Shown here: piece by piece, positions 19,085-28,088 of the stretch
Numbering within the stretch: the first letter of the stretch is position 1
Layout: each line of letters begins with the position of its first letter
Origin: DASQBT01 sp963782495
Lineage (GTDB): Bacteria; Pseudomonadota; Gammaproteobacteria; Burkholderiales; Thiobacillaceae
Direction: 5' to 3'
DNA length: 64,000 nucleotides
Assembly: GCA_963782495.1 (NCBI GenBank)
Contig: CAWAJU010000010.1
Span: forward strand, 1-64,000
Translations under genes and position numbers: made by a program
Notes under the pieces: model-generated
The model's database searches: none
Seen by the model: only the letters and a program-made list of their open reading frames with translations
What the model was told of the DNA's origin: nothing

Positions 19085-21364
19085 ATGGCCCAGGCCCGTC
19101 CCACCTCCGCAACCACGCCGCCGCGTTTGCAGCGCCTGATACGCGAAGCCAAGGCGCTGGTTGCCCTGGCGCTGGCGCTTTTTCTGGCAGCAATCCTACT
19201 CACCCATAGTCTCGCGGACCCCGGATTTTCCACCACCGGCGCAAACCCCAGGGCGGAGAACCTCGGGGGCGCGTTCGGCGCCTGGCTGTCGGACATTCTG
19301 CTCTATGTGTTCGGCTACAGCGCGTGGTGGTGGGTGGCGTTCGCGGCAGGTTACGCCTGGCGCATTTTCCGTCATCTGGACGAATCACCGCTCGCCGGGG
19401 GAAGGACACACTGGCTGGTGGGTGCAGGCTATGGAGTCCTTCTGCTGGCCAGTTCAGGTTTGGAAGGACTGCGCTTGTGGTCCTGGTCCGGCGGCCTGCC
19501 CTATTTCGCTGGCGGACTGGTCGGCCACGGGCTGGGGAGTGTGGCGCTTGCCTTGTTCGGTTTCGTCGGTTCTACGCTGGGATTGATTCTGGCAGCGGCG
19601 ATAGGCTTTTCGCTGTTCACCGGTACATCCTGGCTGCAGATTGCCGAGCGGCTGGGCCAGGCGTTGGAAAATGGCTGGTGGACCGTGGTCGGGTTTGTGC
19701 AGCGCAAGCGGGATGAAAAGATCGGTCAGGAGGCGGCTCAGCGGCGCGAAGAAATCGTGGTTCAGGAAAAGCGCCGCATGGAAGAGGCGCACGAGGCCAC
19801 GCCGTTGCGCATCGAGCCGGTGGTGATGGAGATTCCGAAGTCCGAGCGCCGGCTGCAGGAAAAGCAGACGCCGTTGTTCCAGAATCTGCCGGATTCGCCC
19901 TTGCCGCCCCTGCATCTGCTGGATGAGGCGGAGCAACAGGTGGAGCCGCTCAGCAACGAGTCTCTGGAATTCACCTCACTGATGATAGAGCGCAAGCTCA
20001 AGGAGTTCGGGGTCGAGGTCAAGGTGGTGTCGGCATCGCCCGGTCCGGTCATCACGCGCTACGAAATCGAACCCGCGATGGGGGTCAAGGGCAGCCAGAT
20101 CGTCAATCTGTCCAAGGATCTTGCACGTACCCTGTCGGTGGTCAGCATCCGGGTGGTGGAGGCCATCCCCGGCAAACACACCATGGGGCTGGAAATTCCC
20201 AATCCCAAGCGGCAAATGGTCAAGCTGTCCGAAATTCTCGGCTCCAAGATTTACCATGACACCGCCAGCCCGTTGACTGTGGCCCTGGGCAAGGACATTT
20301 CCGGCCAGCCGGTCGTGGCGGATCTGGCCAAGATGCCGCATCTGCTGGTTGCCGGGACCACCGGATCGGGCAAGTCGGTAGGCATCAATGCCATGATCCT
20401 GTCTCTGGTCTACAAGGCCGGGCCGGATACGGTTCGACTTATCATGGTCGACCCCAAAATGCTGGAGCTGTCGGTCTACGAGGGTATTCCCCATTTGCTT
20501 GCCCCGGTGGTGACCGACATGCGCCAGGCGGCGGCTGCATTGAACTGGTGTGTGGGCGAAATGGACAAGCGCTATCGCCTGATGTCAGCCCTGGGGGTGC
20601 GCAATCTGGCGGGCTACAACCAGAAGGTGCGAGAGGCGCACAAGGCCGGAAAGCCCCTGACCCACCCCTTCAGCCTGACACCGGACAATCCGGAACCGTT
20701 GGAGACCATGCCGCTGATTGTGGTGGTAATCGACGAACTGGCCGACATGATAATGGTGGTGGGCAAGAAGGTGGAGGAACTGATCGCCCGCCTGGCGCAA
20801 AAGGCGCGGGCCGCCGGTATCCATCTGCTGCTTGCCACCCAGCGGCCGTCGGTCGATGTGATCACCGGACTGATCAAGGCCAATATTCCGACCCGCATCG
20901 CGTTCCAGGTTTCGAGCAAGATCGACTCGCGTACCATACTCGACCAGATGGGCGCGGAAAGCCTGCTGGGGCAGGGCGATATGCTTTACCTGCCGCCTGG
21001 CAGCGGCGTCCCAAACCGGGTGCATGGAGCGTTCGTCTCGGACGGCGAGGTGCACCGGGTGGTGGACTACCTCAAGGGGCTGGGCCAGCCAAACTATATT
21101 GAGGGCATCCTGGATAGTTCGGAGGAGGCCGAAGGCAGCAGCGGGGAGGGTGGCGGCGATGCGGAATCCGATCCACTGTATGACGAGGCAGTCGCCCTGG
21201 TGCTCAAGTCCCGCCGGGCGTCGATTTCCGCTGTGCAACGCCAGTTGCGCATCGGTTATAACCGTGCGGCGCGAATGATCGAAGCGATGGAGCACGCTGG
21301 CCTGGTGTCGCCCATGCAATCCAACGGCAATCGCGAGGTGATTGCGTCGCGTGCTGACGGATGA
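19085..21364 (+). CDS. ftsK: DNA translocase FtsK
   Basis: FtsK pumps DNA at the division septum to help chromosome dimer resolution and terminus segregation. The 759-residue protein has an N-terminal membrane domain with about four hydrophobic segments (residues 20-190), a short linker, and a motor domain. Walker A is AGTTGSGKSVGIN near residue 425, Walker B is LIVVVIDELADMI, and LLLATQRPSVDVITG follows. The C-terminal winged-helix gamma domain (YDEAVALVLKSRRASISAVQ, residues about 695-755) reads KOPS sites. The linker is short relative to E. coli FtsK, as in many betaproteobacteria. It is divergent from trxB. Confidence 0.97.
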   Translation: MAQARPTSATTPPRLQRLIREAKALVALALALFLAAILLTHSLADPGFSTTGANPRAENLGGAFGAWLSDILLYVFGYSAWWWVAFAAGYAWRIFRHLDESPLAGGRTHWLVGAGYGVLLLASSGLEGLRLWSWSGGLPYFAGGLVGHGLGSVALALFGFVGSTLGLILAAAIGFSLFTGTSWLQIAERLGQALENGWWTVVGFVQRKRDEKIGQEAAQRREEIVVQEKRRMEEAHEATPLRIEPVVMEIPKSERRLQEKQTPLFQNLPDSPLPPLHLLDEAEQQVEPLSNESLEFTSLMIERKLKEFGVEVKVVSASPGPVITRYEIEPAMGVKGSQIVNLSKDLARTLSVVSIRVVEAIPGKHTMGLEIPNPKRQMVKLSEILGSKIYHDTASPLTVALGKDISGQPVVADLAKMPHLLVAGTTGSGKSVGINAMILSLVYKAGPDTVRLIMVDPKMLELSVYEGIPHLLAPVVTDMRQAAAALNWCVGEMDKRYRLMSALGVRNLAGYNQKVREAHKAGKPLTHPFSLTPDNPEPLETMPLIVVVIDELADMIMVVGKKVEELIARLAQKARAAGIHLLLATQRPSVDVITGLIKANIPTRIAFQVSSKIDSRTILDQMGAESLLGQGDMLYLPPGSGVPNRVHGAFVSDGEVHRVVDYLKGLGQPNYIEGILDSSEEAEGSSGEGGGDAESDPLYDEAVALVLKSRRASISAVQRQLRIGYNRAARMIEAMEHAGLVSPMQSNGNREVIASRADG

Positions 21365-21463
21365 CTGTCGGCTTGTGCCGCAATCGGTTAAGCTTGCAGG
21401 GCCGGCAGCCATTGAACGCTAATTTTACTGCCTCGGCCATTTCAATAACCTAAGGAGAGAGAG

Positions 21464-21670
21464 ATGAAGAACATGGGTGGTTCTGACCGGATAATCCGGT
21501 TGATCATAGGCATCGGACTAATGCTCTGGGTGATGTTTACCAATTCCGATTTCGTCACAGACTACATGATCCCTATATGCGTAGTTGGATTCATCCTCAT
21601 CCTCACCGCCATATTCGGCATTTGCCCGGCCTATCTGCCGTTTGGCATCCGTACCAAGAAAGCCCCGTGA
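21464..21670 (+). CDS. Small inner-membrane protein, YgaP-type/DUF2892 domain
   Basis: The 68-residue protein starts MKNMGGSDRIIRLIIGIGLM after AAGGAGAGAGAG, a strong Shine-Dalgarno sequence. It has two hydrophobic segments, about residues 10-25 and 35-55, joined by a short loop, and ends in basic residues. The MKNMGGxDRxIR start, and the Cys-Pro in ICPAYLPFGI, match the DUF2892 transmembrane domain also found fused to rhodanese in YgaP. Its role is not established. It sits alone between ftsK and lolA. Confidence 0.88.
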   Translation: MKNMGGSDRIIRLIIGIGLMLWVMFTNSDFVTDYMIPICVVGFILILTAIFGICPAYLPFGIRTKKAP

Positions 21671-21679
21671 TTGCCGCTG

Positions 21680-21702
21680 TTCTCCGGCCCGGTGCCGGAG
21701 AA
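21680..21702 (+). terminator. Hairpin after the DUF2892 gene
   Basis: A 9-bp stem, TTCTCCGGC/GCCGGAGAA with a CCGGT loop, begins 10 bases after the stop codon. There is no T-run, so it may be an mRNA-stabilising hairpin or weak terminator. Confidence 0.4.
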
Positions 21703-21783
21703 TAACGGGGCGAGTGGTTCCCGGCCCTGCAACCTGGGCACGCACGGCTGGTCATACAATTTCGTCCACTGAATTTCCCGCAA

Positions 21784-22401
21784 ATGAAAACAAGCGCTTT
21801 TCTGTTCCTGGCCTTCGGTCTGGTCGTATCCGCCTTCGCCGAGGCCAACAGTCTGGACGCGCTAAAAGTCTTCATTCATGACATCCATACCGCGCGCGGT
21901 AACTTCAGCCAGCAGGTGATGGACAAGAACGGCCGGGTCAAGCAGCAGTCCAGCGGCACCCTGGCATTCTCCCGGCCGGGGAAATTCCGCTGGGTCTATC
22001 AGAAGCCTTACGAGCAATTGATAGTCGGCGACGGCAGCAAGTTGTGGCTGTATGACGCGGACCTCGAACAGGTGACCATGCGCAAGCTGGGCGACACGCT
22101 GGGTTCCAGCCCCGCAGCCTTGTTGGCCGGCAGCAATGAAATCGAAAAATTTTTCAACCTGAAAGACCTGGGCAAGCAGGGTGGGCTCGAGTGGTTGGAA
22201 GCCAAACCCAAGGACCGGGAGAGCACCTTCGACAGTGTAAGGATGGGGTTTGCCGACAATCAGCTTACCACCATGGAACTCAGGGACAATTTTGGCCAGA
22301 CCACCGTATTGCGCTTTTCCAAAATGGAGCATAACCCCAGATTGAATCCAAGCGAGTTCAAGTTCATCCCGCCCAATGGGGCGGATGTCATTACCGATTA
22401 G
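21784..22401 (+). CDS. lolA: Outer-membrane lipoprotein carrier protein
   Basis: LolA is the periplasmic chaperone that ferries lipoproteins from the LolCDE complex to LolB. The 205-residue protein has a signal peptide (MKTSAFLFLAFGLVVSAFAE) and the family patterns RGNFSQQVMDKNGRVKQQSS, FSRPGKFRWVYQKPYEQLIV and GDGSKLWLYDADLEQV. Its TAG stop is followed directly by the rarA ATG. Gene order ftsK-lolA-rarA-serS is common in proteobacteria. Length is normal. Confidence 0.95.
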   Translation: MKTSAFLFLAFGLVVSAFAEANSLDALKVFIHDIHTARGNFSQQVMDKNGRVKQQSSGTLAFSRPGKFRWVYQKPYEQLIVGDGSKLWLYDADLEQVTMRKLGDTLGSSPAALLAGSNEIEKFFNLKDLGKQGGLEWLEAKPKDRESTFDSVRMGFADNQLTTMELRDNFGQTTVLRFSKMEHNPRLNPSEFKFIPPNGADVITD

Positions 22402-23718
22402 ATGGCCCAATCCGGCACGTTGTTTGGGCAGCCTGACGGAGCCATTCCTCTGGCCGAGCGTCTGCGGCCAGGAACGCTAGAACAAGTAGCGGGGCAGAGC
22501 CATTTGATCGGTCCCGGCAAGCCGCTGCGGGTGGCGTTCGAATCCGGCAGGCTGCATTCCTTTATTCTTTGGGGGCCGCCAGGAGTAGGCAAGACCACGC
22601 TGGCTCGGCTGATGGCGGAAGCCGGTGCCGCCGACTTCGTACCGCTGTCCGCGGTGCTCTCCGGGGTCAAGGACATTCGCGATGCAGTGGCGCGCGCCGA
22701 GGCCAATCGATCTCAGGGGCGGCATACGATTCTGTTCGTTGACGAGATCCACCGCTTCAACAAGGCGCAACAAGACGCGCTGCTGCCGCATGTGGAATCG
22801 GGGTTGGTGACCTTTATCGGCGCAACGACAGAGAACCCCTCGTTCGAAGTGGTGGGTGCCTTGCTGTCCCGCGCCCAGGTCTATGTTCTGCATTCTCTCG
22901 GCGCGGAAGACCTGCATGCGCTGTTCGGCCGCGCTCAGGCTGCATTGGCGGAGGTCAGCTTCGCGCCCGAGGCGGTTGAAATCATCATCGCCTATGCCGA
23001 CGGCGATGCCCGGCGCTTTCTCAATTATCTTGAACAGTCAGCGCGGGCGGCGCAGGCAGAGCAGGGTACGGTGAGCGAAGAACTTGTCAACAATATTTTG
23101 GTACGCGGCGGGCGCAGATTCGACAAAGGCGGAGACAAGTTCTACGACCAGATTTCCGCCTTGCACAAGTCGGTGCGGGGCTCCAATCCGGATGCGTCGT
23201 TGTATTGGATGGTGAGGATGCTCGATGGCGGTTGCGATCCCATGTATCTCGCGCGGCGCATGATACGCATGGCTTCGGAGGATATCGGGCTGGCCGATCC
23301 GCGAGCCTTGCGCCTGACCCTGGATGCGGCAGAAACCTATGAGCGATTGGGCAGCCCGGAGGGCGAAGTGGCGCTGGCTGAGGCGGTGATCTACCTGGCC
23401 TGTGCGCCCAAGAGCAATGCCGCCTATGTGGCTTACAATAATGCGCGCCGCTTCATCGCAGAGGATGGTTCGCGCGAGGTGCCGGTACATCTTCGCAATG
23501 CGCCGACCCGAATGATGAAGGATCTGGGTTACGGCCACGCTTATCGCTATGCCCACGATGAACCCGAGGCCTATGCGGCGGGTGAAACCTATCTGCCTGA
23601 CGGGATAGAGGAGCCCGGCTGGTACCAGCCGGTAGCGAGAGGGATGGAAGTCAAGATTGCCGAGCGGCTGGCCTGGCTGAGAAGCCTGGACGCGGTCGCA
23701 GGAAAAAAGAAACCTTAG
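22402..23718 (+). CDS. rarA: Replication-associated recombination ATPase RarA/MgsA
   Basis: This clamp-loader-like AAA+ ATPase acts at stalled forks and single-strand/double-strand junctions. The 438-residue protein has an N-terminal PLAERLRPGTLEQVAGQ, Walker A WGPPGVGKTTLARLM near residue 58, Walker B TILFVDEIHRFNK and sensor 1 IGATTENPSF. The C-terminal tetramerisation part has LHKSVRGSNPDASLYWM and GYGHAYRYAHDEP. It begins on the base after the lolA stop, and serS starts 9 bases after its own stop, so the genes are likely co-transcribed. Confidence 0.96.
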   Translation: MAQSGTLFGQPDGAIPLAERLRPGTLEQVAGQSHLIGPGKPLRVAFESGRLHSFILWGPPGVGKTTLARLMAEAGAADFVPLSAVLSGVKDIRDAVARAEANRSQGRHTILFVDEIHRFNKAQQDALLPHVESGLVTFIGATTENPSFEVVGALLSRAQVYVLHSLGAEDLHALFGRAQAALAEVSFAPEAVEIIIAYADGDARRFLNYLEQSARAAQAEQGTVSEELVNNILVRGGRRFDKGGDKFYDQISALHKSVRGSNPDASLYWMVRMLDGGCDPMYLARRMIRMASEDIGLADPRALRLTLDAAETYERLGSPEGEVALAEAVIYLACAPKSNAAYVAYNNARRFIAEDGSREVPVHLRNAPTRMMKDLGYGHAYRYAHDEPEAYAAGETYLPDGIEEPGWYQPVARGMEVKIAERLAWLRSLDAVAGKKKP

Positions 23719-23727
23719 GGAGTTTTC

Positions 23728-25008
23728 ATGCTGGACATACAACTGCTGCGCGCCGATGTCGTAGCCATTGCGGCAAGACTCAGGGCCCGCGGTTTCAACC
23801 TGGATGTCGCCGCCTTCAACGCACTTGAGATGGAACGCAAGGGCCTGCAGACCCGGACCCAGGACCTTCAGGCCAGGCGCAATGTCCTGTCGAAACAGAT
23901 TGGTGTGGCAAAGTCCAAGGGCGAAGACGCCGCGCCCATCCTCGCCGACGTAGCCGGCTTGGGCGACGAGCTGAAATCCAATGAGGACACGCTCGCGGTT
24001 TTGCAGGAAAAGTTCAACGGCATGCTCATGGGCATCCCCAACGTTCCGCATGAGAGCGTGCCGGCAGGGCAGGGCAGCGACGAGAATGCGCAAGCCTCGG
24101 CCTGGGGTGAACCGCGCACTTTCGACTTTCCAATCAAGGACCATGTGGACGTGGGCGCGACGCTGGGGCTGGATTTCGATGCCGCAGCCAAGCTTTCCGG
24201 CGCCCGATTCTCTGTGCTGCGCGGCCAGATTGCCCGGCTTCACCGGGCGCTGGCCCAGTTCATGCTGGACGTGCATACCCGTGAACACGGCTATACCGAA
24301 GTCTATGTGCCCTACTTAGTCAATGCCGATTCCATGCGTGGCACCGGGCAGCTGCCGAAATTTGAGGAAGACCTTTTCCAGGTTCCGCGTGCTGACGCGG
24401 ACAAGCTCTATCTCATCCCAACCGCCGAAGTGCCGGTCACCAATCTGGTGCGAAATGAAATTATCAACGGGGAAGACATGCCGCTCAAGTTCGTCGCACA
24501 TACTCCATGTTTCCGTTCCGAAGCGGGTTCCTATGGGCGGGATACCCGGGGAATGATCCGCCAGCACCAGTTCGACAAGGTGGAAATCGTGCAGATCGTG
24601 AAACCAGACGATTCGTACCGTGTGCTGGAAGAGCTGACCGGCCATGCCGAGACGATCCTGCGGAAACTGGGTCTGCCCTACCGAAAGATGCTCTTGTGCA
24701 CTGGGGACATGGGCTTCTCGTCGGCCAAGACCTACGATTTGGAAGTCTGGCTGCCTGCGCAGAACGCCTATCGGGAGATCTCCTCCTGCTCCAATTTCGA
24801 AGCCTTCCAGGCGCGCCGCATGCAGGCCCGGTATCGCAACGAGAAGAACAAGCCGGAACTAGTCCATACACTGAATGGCTCAGGCCTTGCGGTGGGGAGG
24901 ACATTGGTGGCGGTGTTGGAGAATTACCAGAATGTGGACGGCAGCGTGACGATTCCCGCAGCCTTGCGCCCGTACATGGATGGGCTGGAGGTCATCAAGG
25001 CCGGTTAA
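23728..25008 (+). CDS. serS: Serine-tRNA ligase
   Basis: SerS charges tRNA-Ser and tRNA-Sec with serine. The 426-residue protein starts MLDIQLLRADVVAIAARL and has the N-terminal antiparallel coiled-coil arm (residues about 30-100) that reads the long variable arm of tRNA-Ser. Class II catalytic motifs are PKFEEDLFQVP (around motif 1), FRSEAGSYGRDTRGMIRQHQ (motif 2) and LNGSGLAVGRTLVAVLENYQ (motif 3). It follows rarA. A tRNA-Ser gene lies 1.5 kb downstream across mltF. Confidence 0.97.
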   Translation: MLDIQLLRADVVAIAARLRARGFNLDVAAFNALEMERKGLQTRTQDLQARRNVLSKQIGVAKSKGEDAAPILADVAGLGDELKSNEDTLAVLQEKFNGMLMGIPNVPHESVPAGQGSDENAQASAWGEPRTFDFPIKDHVDVGATLGLDFDAAAKLSGARFSVLRGQIARLHRALAQFMLDVHTREHGYTEVYVPYLVNADSMRGTGQLPKFEEDLFQVPRADADKLYLIPTAEVPVTNLVRNEIINGEDMPLKFVAHTPCFRSEAGSYGRDTRGMIRQHQFDKVEIVQIVKPDDSYRVLEELTGHAETILRKLGLPYRKMLLCTGDMGFSSAKTYDLEVWLPAQNAYREISSCSNFEAFQARRMQARYRNEKNKPELVHTLNGSGLAVGRTLVAVLENYQNVDGSVTIPAALRPYMDGLEVIKAG

Positions 25009-25029
25009 CGTCGTACCCTGGAGGGGAGC

Positions 25030-26427
25030 CTATTTCAGGGCCAGACTGCCCAGCTGCTTGGCGTCCTTCTGAGTCAAGGTCAGCGGTGGTTTGAAAGGCT
25101 GCTCAAAGCGCGCCAGGATGTCATAGTAGTTGCGTATGCTCTCTACCAGGATGACAGCCTCTCCGCCACGCGCGTAGCCGTATTTTGTCGTACGCGCGTA
25201 TCTGCCGCGGGCCAGAAGTGGCAGGTTCTTTTTCAGGTCTGCCCAGCAATCGGGATCCATCTTGCGCGACTGGGTAAGGCGACGCGCGTCCTCCAGATGT
25301 CCCATGCCCTGATTGTAGGCTGCCAACGCCATCCAGGTCCGGTCGGGTTCGGGAATGCGGGCCGGCAGCTCGTCCTTCAGCATCACCAGGTAGCGGGCAG
25401 CGGCCAGGATGCTTTGGCGCGGGTCGAGCCGATCCGTGACGCCAAGACGATCGGCCGTATCGCCGGTCAGCATCATGAGGCCCTTTACGCCTGTTGGCGA
25501 AACCGCGTAGGGGTTCCACTGCGACTCCTGATAACTGATCGCCGCCAGCAGGCGCCAATCGATGCCGGTTTCCTCATGTGCCTCCTGGAACAGCTTCGTG
25601 TACTTGGGCAGAAGAATGGACCGTCTTGACAGAATGCCAGCAATATCGCTGTCGTCCAGTTGCTTGATATGACCGTAGTAGCGCTCGAAGGTCTGGCGCA
25701 GCGTCCCGTCTTGCTCCGCCTTCGCAACAAATTCCCGCAACTGCGTGGCCAAATTCTTGGGAGTACCTCTGGGCAGGGCCCAGACCACTTTCTGGTAGTC
25801 GGCCAGCGTGAACGCCTCGACCAGGCCGGGATAGTACAGACGGGCCCGATCAAAGTCGGTTTCGTTCACCACCACCGCGTCAAATTCGCCGTCAGACAAT
25901 CGTGAGAGCAGTTCCTCAGGCCAGGCTTCGGCCAGAACTTCCCAATGCAGTTTCGGGTTCTTTCTCTGCAGGGCTTGCATCAACTCTGCATGGCCGCCTT
26001 CTGCCAACACGGCAACTTTCTTCCCAACCAGGTCAGCTGCCTTGGAGATGGGTGGGCCTCCCTGGCGGCTGATGACTAGCGCCCGGCTGATGAACAGGGC
26101 CGGACCCGCTCGAAGTCCTTGGTGTCTGACTGCCTGTTCAGTCAATTCGGCAGCCACGATGTTGACCTGAGCCTGCTTGGCTTGCGCAAAGAGGCTGGTC
26201 AGGTCGGGCGAGACCTCCCAACGGACTTTCCAACCGTGCTGCGCCGCAAAGCGGCTGATCAGGTCATATGCATAGCCGGCGGGCTGATCTTGATTGTTGA
26301 TGAAATAGGCCGTGGGACTGTTGCGGGTTGCCACAATCAACTCCCCGGATTGGGCAGGATCGGGAGCAGGTTTGCTGCACCCGGCCATCCAGAGCGCCGG
26401 GAAAAGAATCAGCAGGTGCCGGATCAT
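25030..26427 (-). CDS. mltF: Membrane-bound lytic murein transglycosylase F
   Basis: MltF cleaves the glycan strands of murein at the inner face of the outer membrane. The 465-residue protein has a lipoprotein signal peptide with lipobox WMAGC (Cys at residue 17). A solute-binding-protein-like domain (about 30-265, GELIVATRNSPTAYFIN) precedes an SLT domain. The catalytic Glu is in AISYQESQWNPYAVSPTGVK near residue 312. AAYNQGMGHLEDAR is the next SLT motif. It is convergent with serS. Confidence 0.93.
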   Translation of the reverse strand: MIRHLLILFPALWMAGCSKPAPDPAQSGELIVATRNSPTAYFINNQDQPAGYAYDLISRFAAQHGWKVRWEVSPDLTSLFAQAKQAQVNIVAAELTEQAVRHQGLRAGPALFISRALVISRQGGPPISKAADLVGKKVAVLAEGGHAELMQALQRKNPKLHWEVLAEAWPEELLSRLSDGEFDAVVVNETDFDRARLYYPGLVEAFTLADYQKVVWALPRGTPKNLATQLREFVAKAEQDGTLRQTFERYYGHIKQLDDSDIAGILSRRSILLPKYTKLFQEAHEETGIDWRLLAAISYQESQWNPYAVSPTGVKGLMMLTGDTADRLGVTDRLDPRQSILAAARYLVMLKDELPARIPEPDRTWMALAAYNQGMGHLEDARRLTQSRKMDPDCWADLKKNLPLLARGRYARTTKYGYARGGEAVILVESIRNYYDILARFEQPFKPPLTLTQKDAKQLGSLALK

Positions 26428-26561
26428 CTGCCAAGTCTAAACCAAAGCCGTGGGAAAACATTCCCGCCAGTGTAAAATGCGGCTGGCAAATGGCGGGATT
26501 TCCGGCCATTTTGGTTCATTGATCAGGTCTAAAGCGCATAGTCGTCGCCATGTTGTTCCCA

Positions 26562-26656
<95 letters not shown>

Positions 26657-26709
26657 ACGGCCATGGAATCCGCATAAATGCTTGATGTATCTCAGAGAAC
26701 TAGGCTGTT

Positions 26710-26730
26710 ACCCACACTTCTACCCACAAG
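26710..26730 (+). promoter_or_regulatory. Probable integrase arm-type site, left
   Basis: ACCCACAC-TTC-TACCCACAAG matches a site at 33431-33451 (ACCCACAC-ATG-TACCCACAAG) at 19 of 21 positions, in the same orientation. Each holds two ACCCACA boxes 13 bases apart. They sit inside the two island ends, as integrase or excisionase arm sites would. Confidence 0.55.
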
Positions 26731-26821
26731 GCAAGGGGGCGCTTATCCCGACTAACCCAATAGAAGGTTTGGTTCGCCTTATAGTCTGGTTGTATCTATC
26801 AATAAGAATTCGGGAGAGAAC

Positions 26822-27271
26822 ATGAGAAGCCTTGCGATCTGTACCGTGGTGCTGCTGTCGGCGCTGATTGGCGGCTGCGCTACTACAACTGTGGAACAGA
26901 GAGATTACAGTAGCTACTTTATAGGCCAAACGCTTTCTGCATCAGTAGGCGAGTCGTTCCTGACAGACCAAGGGGGTAGCGTTCGGAAGTATAAGCACTG
27001 GGTAGGAATTCTGAGTTCTCCGGACGGCTGGAAAGTTGATGAGGAGTACTCTCCGGACTACGTTCGGAAGGAGCTTATCTATTCCGGCATCTCTGGAAAT
27101 GTGCTTGATATTTCGTACAGAGAATATCGCGGTGGCCTCGCAGCGCCGGCGTTCTTTCAGACTGTGAAGTACGACCTCTCCGAATCAAAGATTATTCGTT
27201 TTCAGCGGTTTCAAATCGAAGTGCTGAGTGCAAATAATCAAGGCATCAAATGTAAATTATTGAGTGAATAG
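26822..27271 (+). CDS. Island-encoded lipoprotein of unknown function
   Basis: The 149-residue protein starts MRSLAICTVVLLSALIGGC, a lipoprotein signal peptide with lipobox LIGGC (Cys at residue 19). The mature part is rich in Tyr, Ser and charged residues, with RKYKHWVGILSSPDGWKVDE and no domain I recognise. GGGAGAGAAC precedes the ATG. It is the only plus-strand gene in the island, and its AT content is visibly higher than the surrounding chromosome, as expected for cargo. It may act at the cell surface, for example in exclusion of other phages, but nothing in the sequence shows that. Confidence 0.75.
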   Translation: MRSLAICTVVLLSALIGGCATTTVEQRDYSSYFIGQTLSASVGESFLTDQGGSVRKYKHWVGILSSPDGWKVDEEYSPDYVRKELIYSGISGNVLDISYREYRGGLAAPAFFQTVKYDLSESKIIRFQRFQIEVLSANNQGIKCKLLSE

Positions 27272-27584
27272 CACCCCAAACAGACGGTTTATGCAGGTGG
27301 GATTGCGGCTGAACCTGGGCGTTAGACTTTTTGGCATGACTCATCTCGGATCTTCTTGCAGACGAGGTTGCGGGCGCTTTTCCATGATCTTCATTTTTAT
27401 AAAAAACCCTGAAGGGACGGGTGGTTTAAAAGATCTCGGGGGGTTATTCACGCCCCCGGCTGTCCGGTGGATTGCCTCTGTATTTCGTGGGTAGGCGTGT
27501 GGGTGTGATGGATGCCTGGCAGGTTGCGTCAAGTATTGGCGCGGCTTGTAGCGCAATTGGTGGCGGAGTGTTTCTCCGCCACGA
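27272..27584. other. Convergent intergenic region with hairpins
   Basis: No credible gene lies here. A 9-bp hairpin, GTGGCGGAG/CTCCGCCAC with a TGTTT loop, at 27560-27582 abuts the end of the minus-strand operon and may be its terminator. An AAAAAACCC segment and a GGGGG/CCCCC pair near 27438-27458 lie after the lipoprotein gene. Confidence 0.5.
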
Positions 27585-28088
27585 TCACGACTCGTTATCG
27601 AAGGTGCGCCCTTGGTCGGCCTGGGCGATGACGATCCGGAAGGTCGGCACCTGGGCGGGCCTCGTGTCTCCCGAGTCCACCAGCAGAGTCGTTGAGTCAA
27701 TCCGGTCACGATATGCCTTGTTTCTGATGCCGGCCTTGCGGATCAGCAGGTCAGCCACAGCTCGCGCCTTCATCACTCCCGGCGTGCTGGGCTCTGCCGC
27801 ATCCAATACGGCGCGGGCCTCGTCAATCATGGATTCAGCGCTGGCCCTCAGCGCTTCAGAATAGAGGGCAGCCCCCGCGCCTCGCTGATTGCACAGCCAC
27901 CCGGCCAGGCTGCTCTGACTCACGCCCAACATGGTCGCAATGCGGCTTTGGGCATGGCCCGCCACGATCAATTCGACCACGGCGGGCAAGCCAAACAGTT
28001 CCAGCACGGCCAGGGCGTGGGCACCCACAGGCAACACGGGTCGCGCGTGTGGATCAATCACGGCGAGGCTATTTGGCGGGTTGCTCAT
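27585..28088 (-). CDS. Terminase small-subunit-like HTH protein
   Basis: The 167-residue protein has a helix-turn-helix near residues 40-65 (AGHAQSRIATMLGVSQSSLA, then GWL). A helical C-terminal part follows, with ARAVADLLIRKAGIRNKAYR, DRI. HTH followed by this helical segment is the layout of phage terminase small subunits, which recognise packaging sites. No large terminase is nearby. It overlaps the upstream gene by ATGA. The alternative is a generic HTH regulator. Confidence 0.6.
   Translation of the reverse strand: MSNPPNSLAVIDPHARPVLPVGAHALAVLELFGLPAVVELIVAGHAQSRIATMLGVSQSSLAGWLCNQRGAGAALYSEALRASAESMIDEARAVLDAAEPSTPGVMKARAVADLLIRKAGIRNKAYRDRIDSTTLLVDSGDTRPAQVPTFRIVIAQADQGRTFDNES

Noticed and set aside
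27264..27494. 76-residue frame after the lipoprotein gene
   Set aside because: No Shine-Dalgarno sequence, no family pattern, and it overlaps hairpins in a convergent gap.
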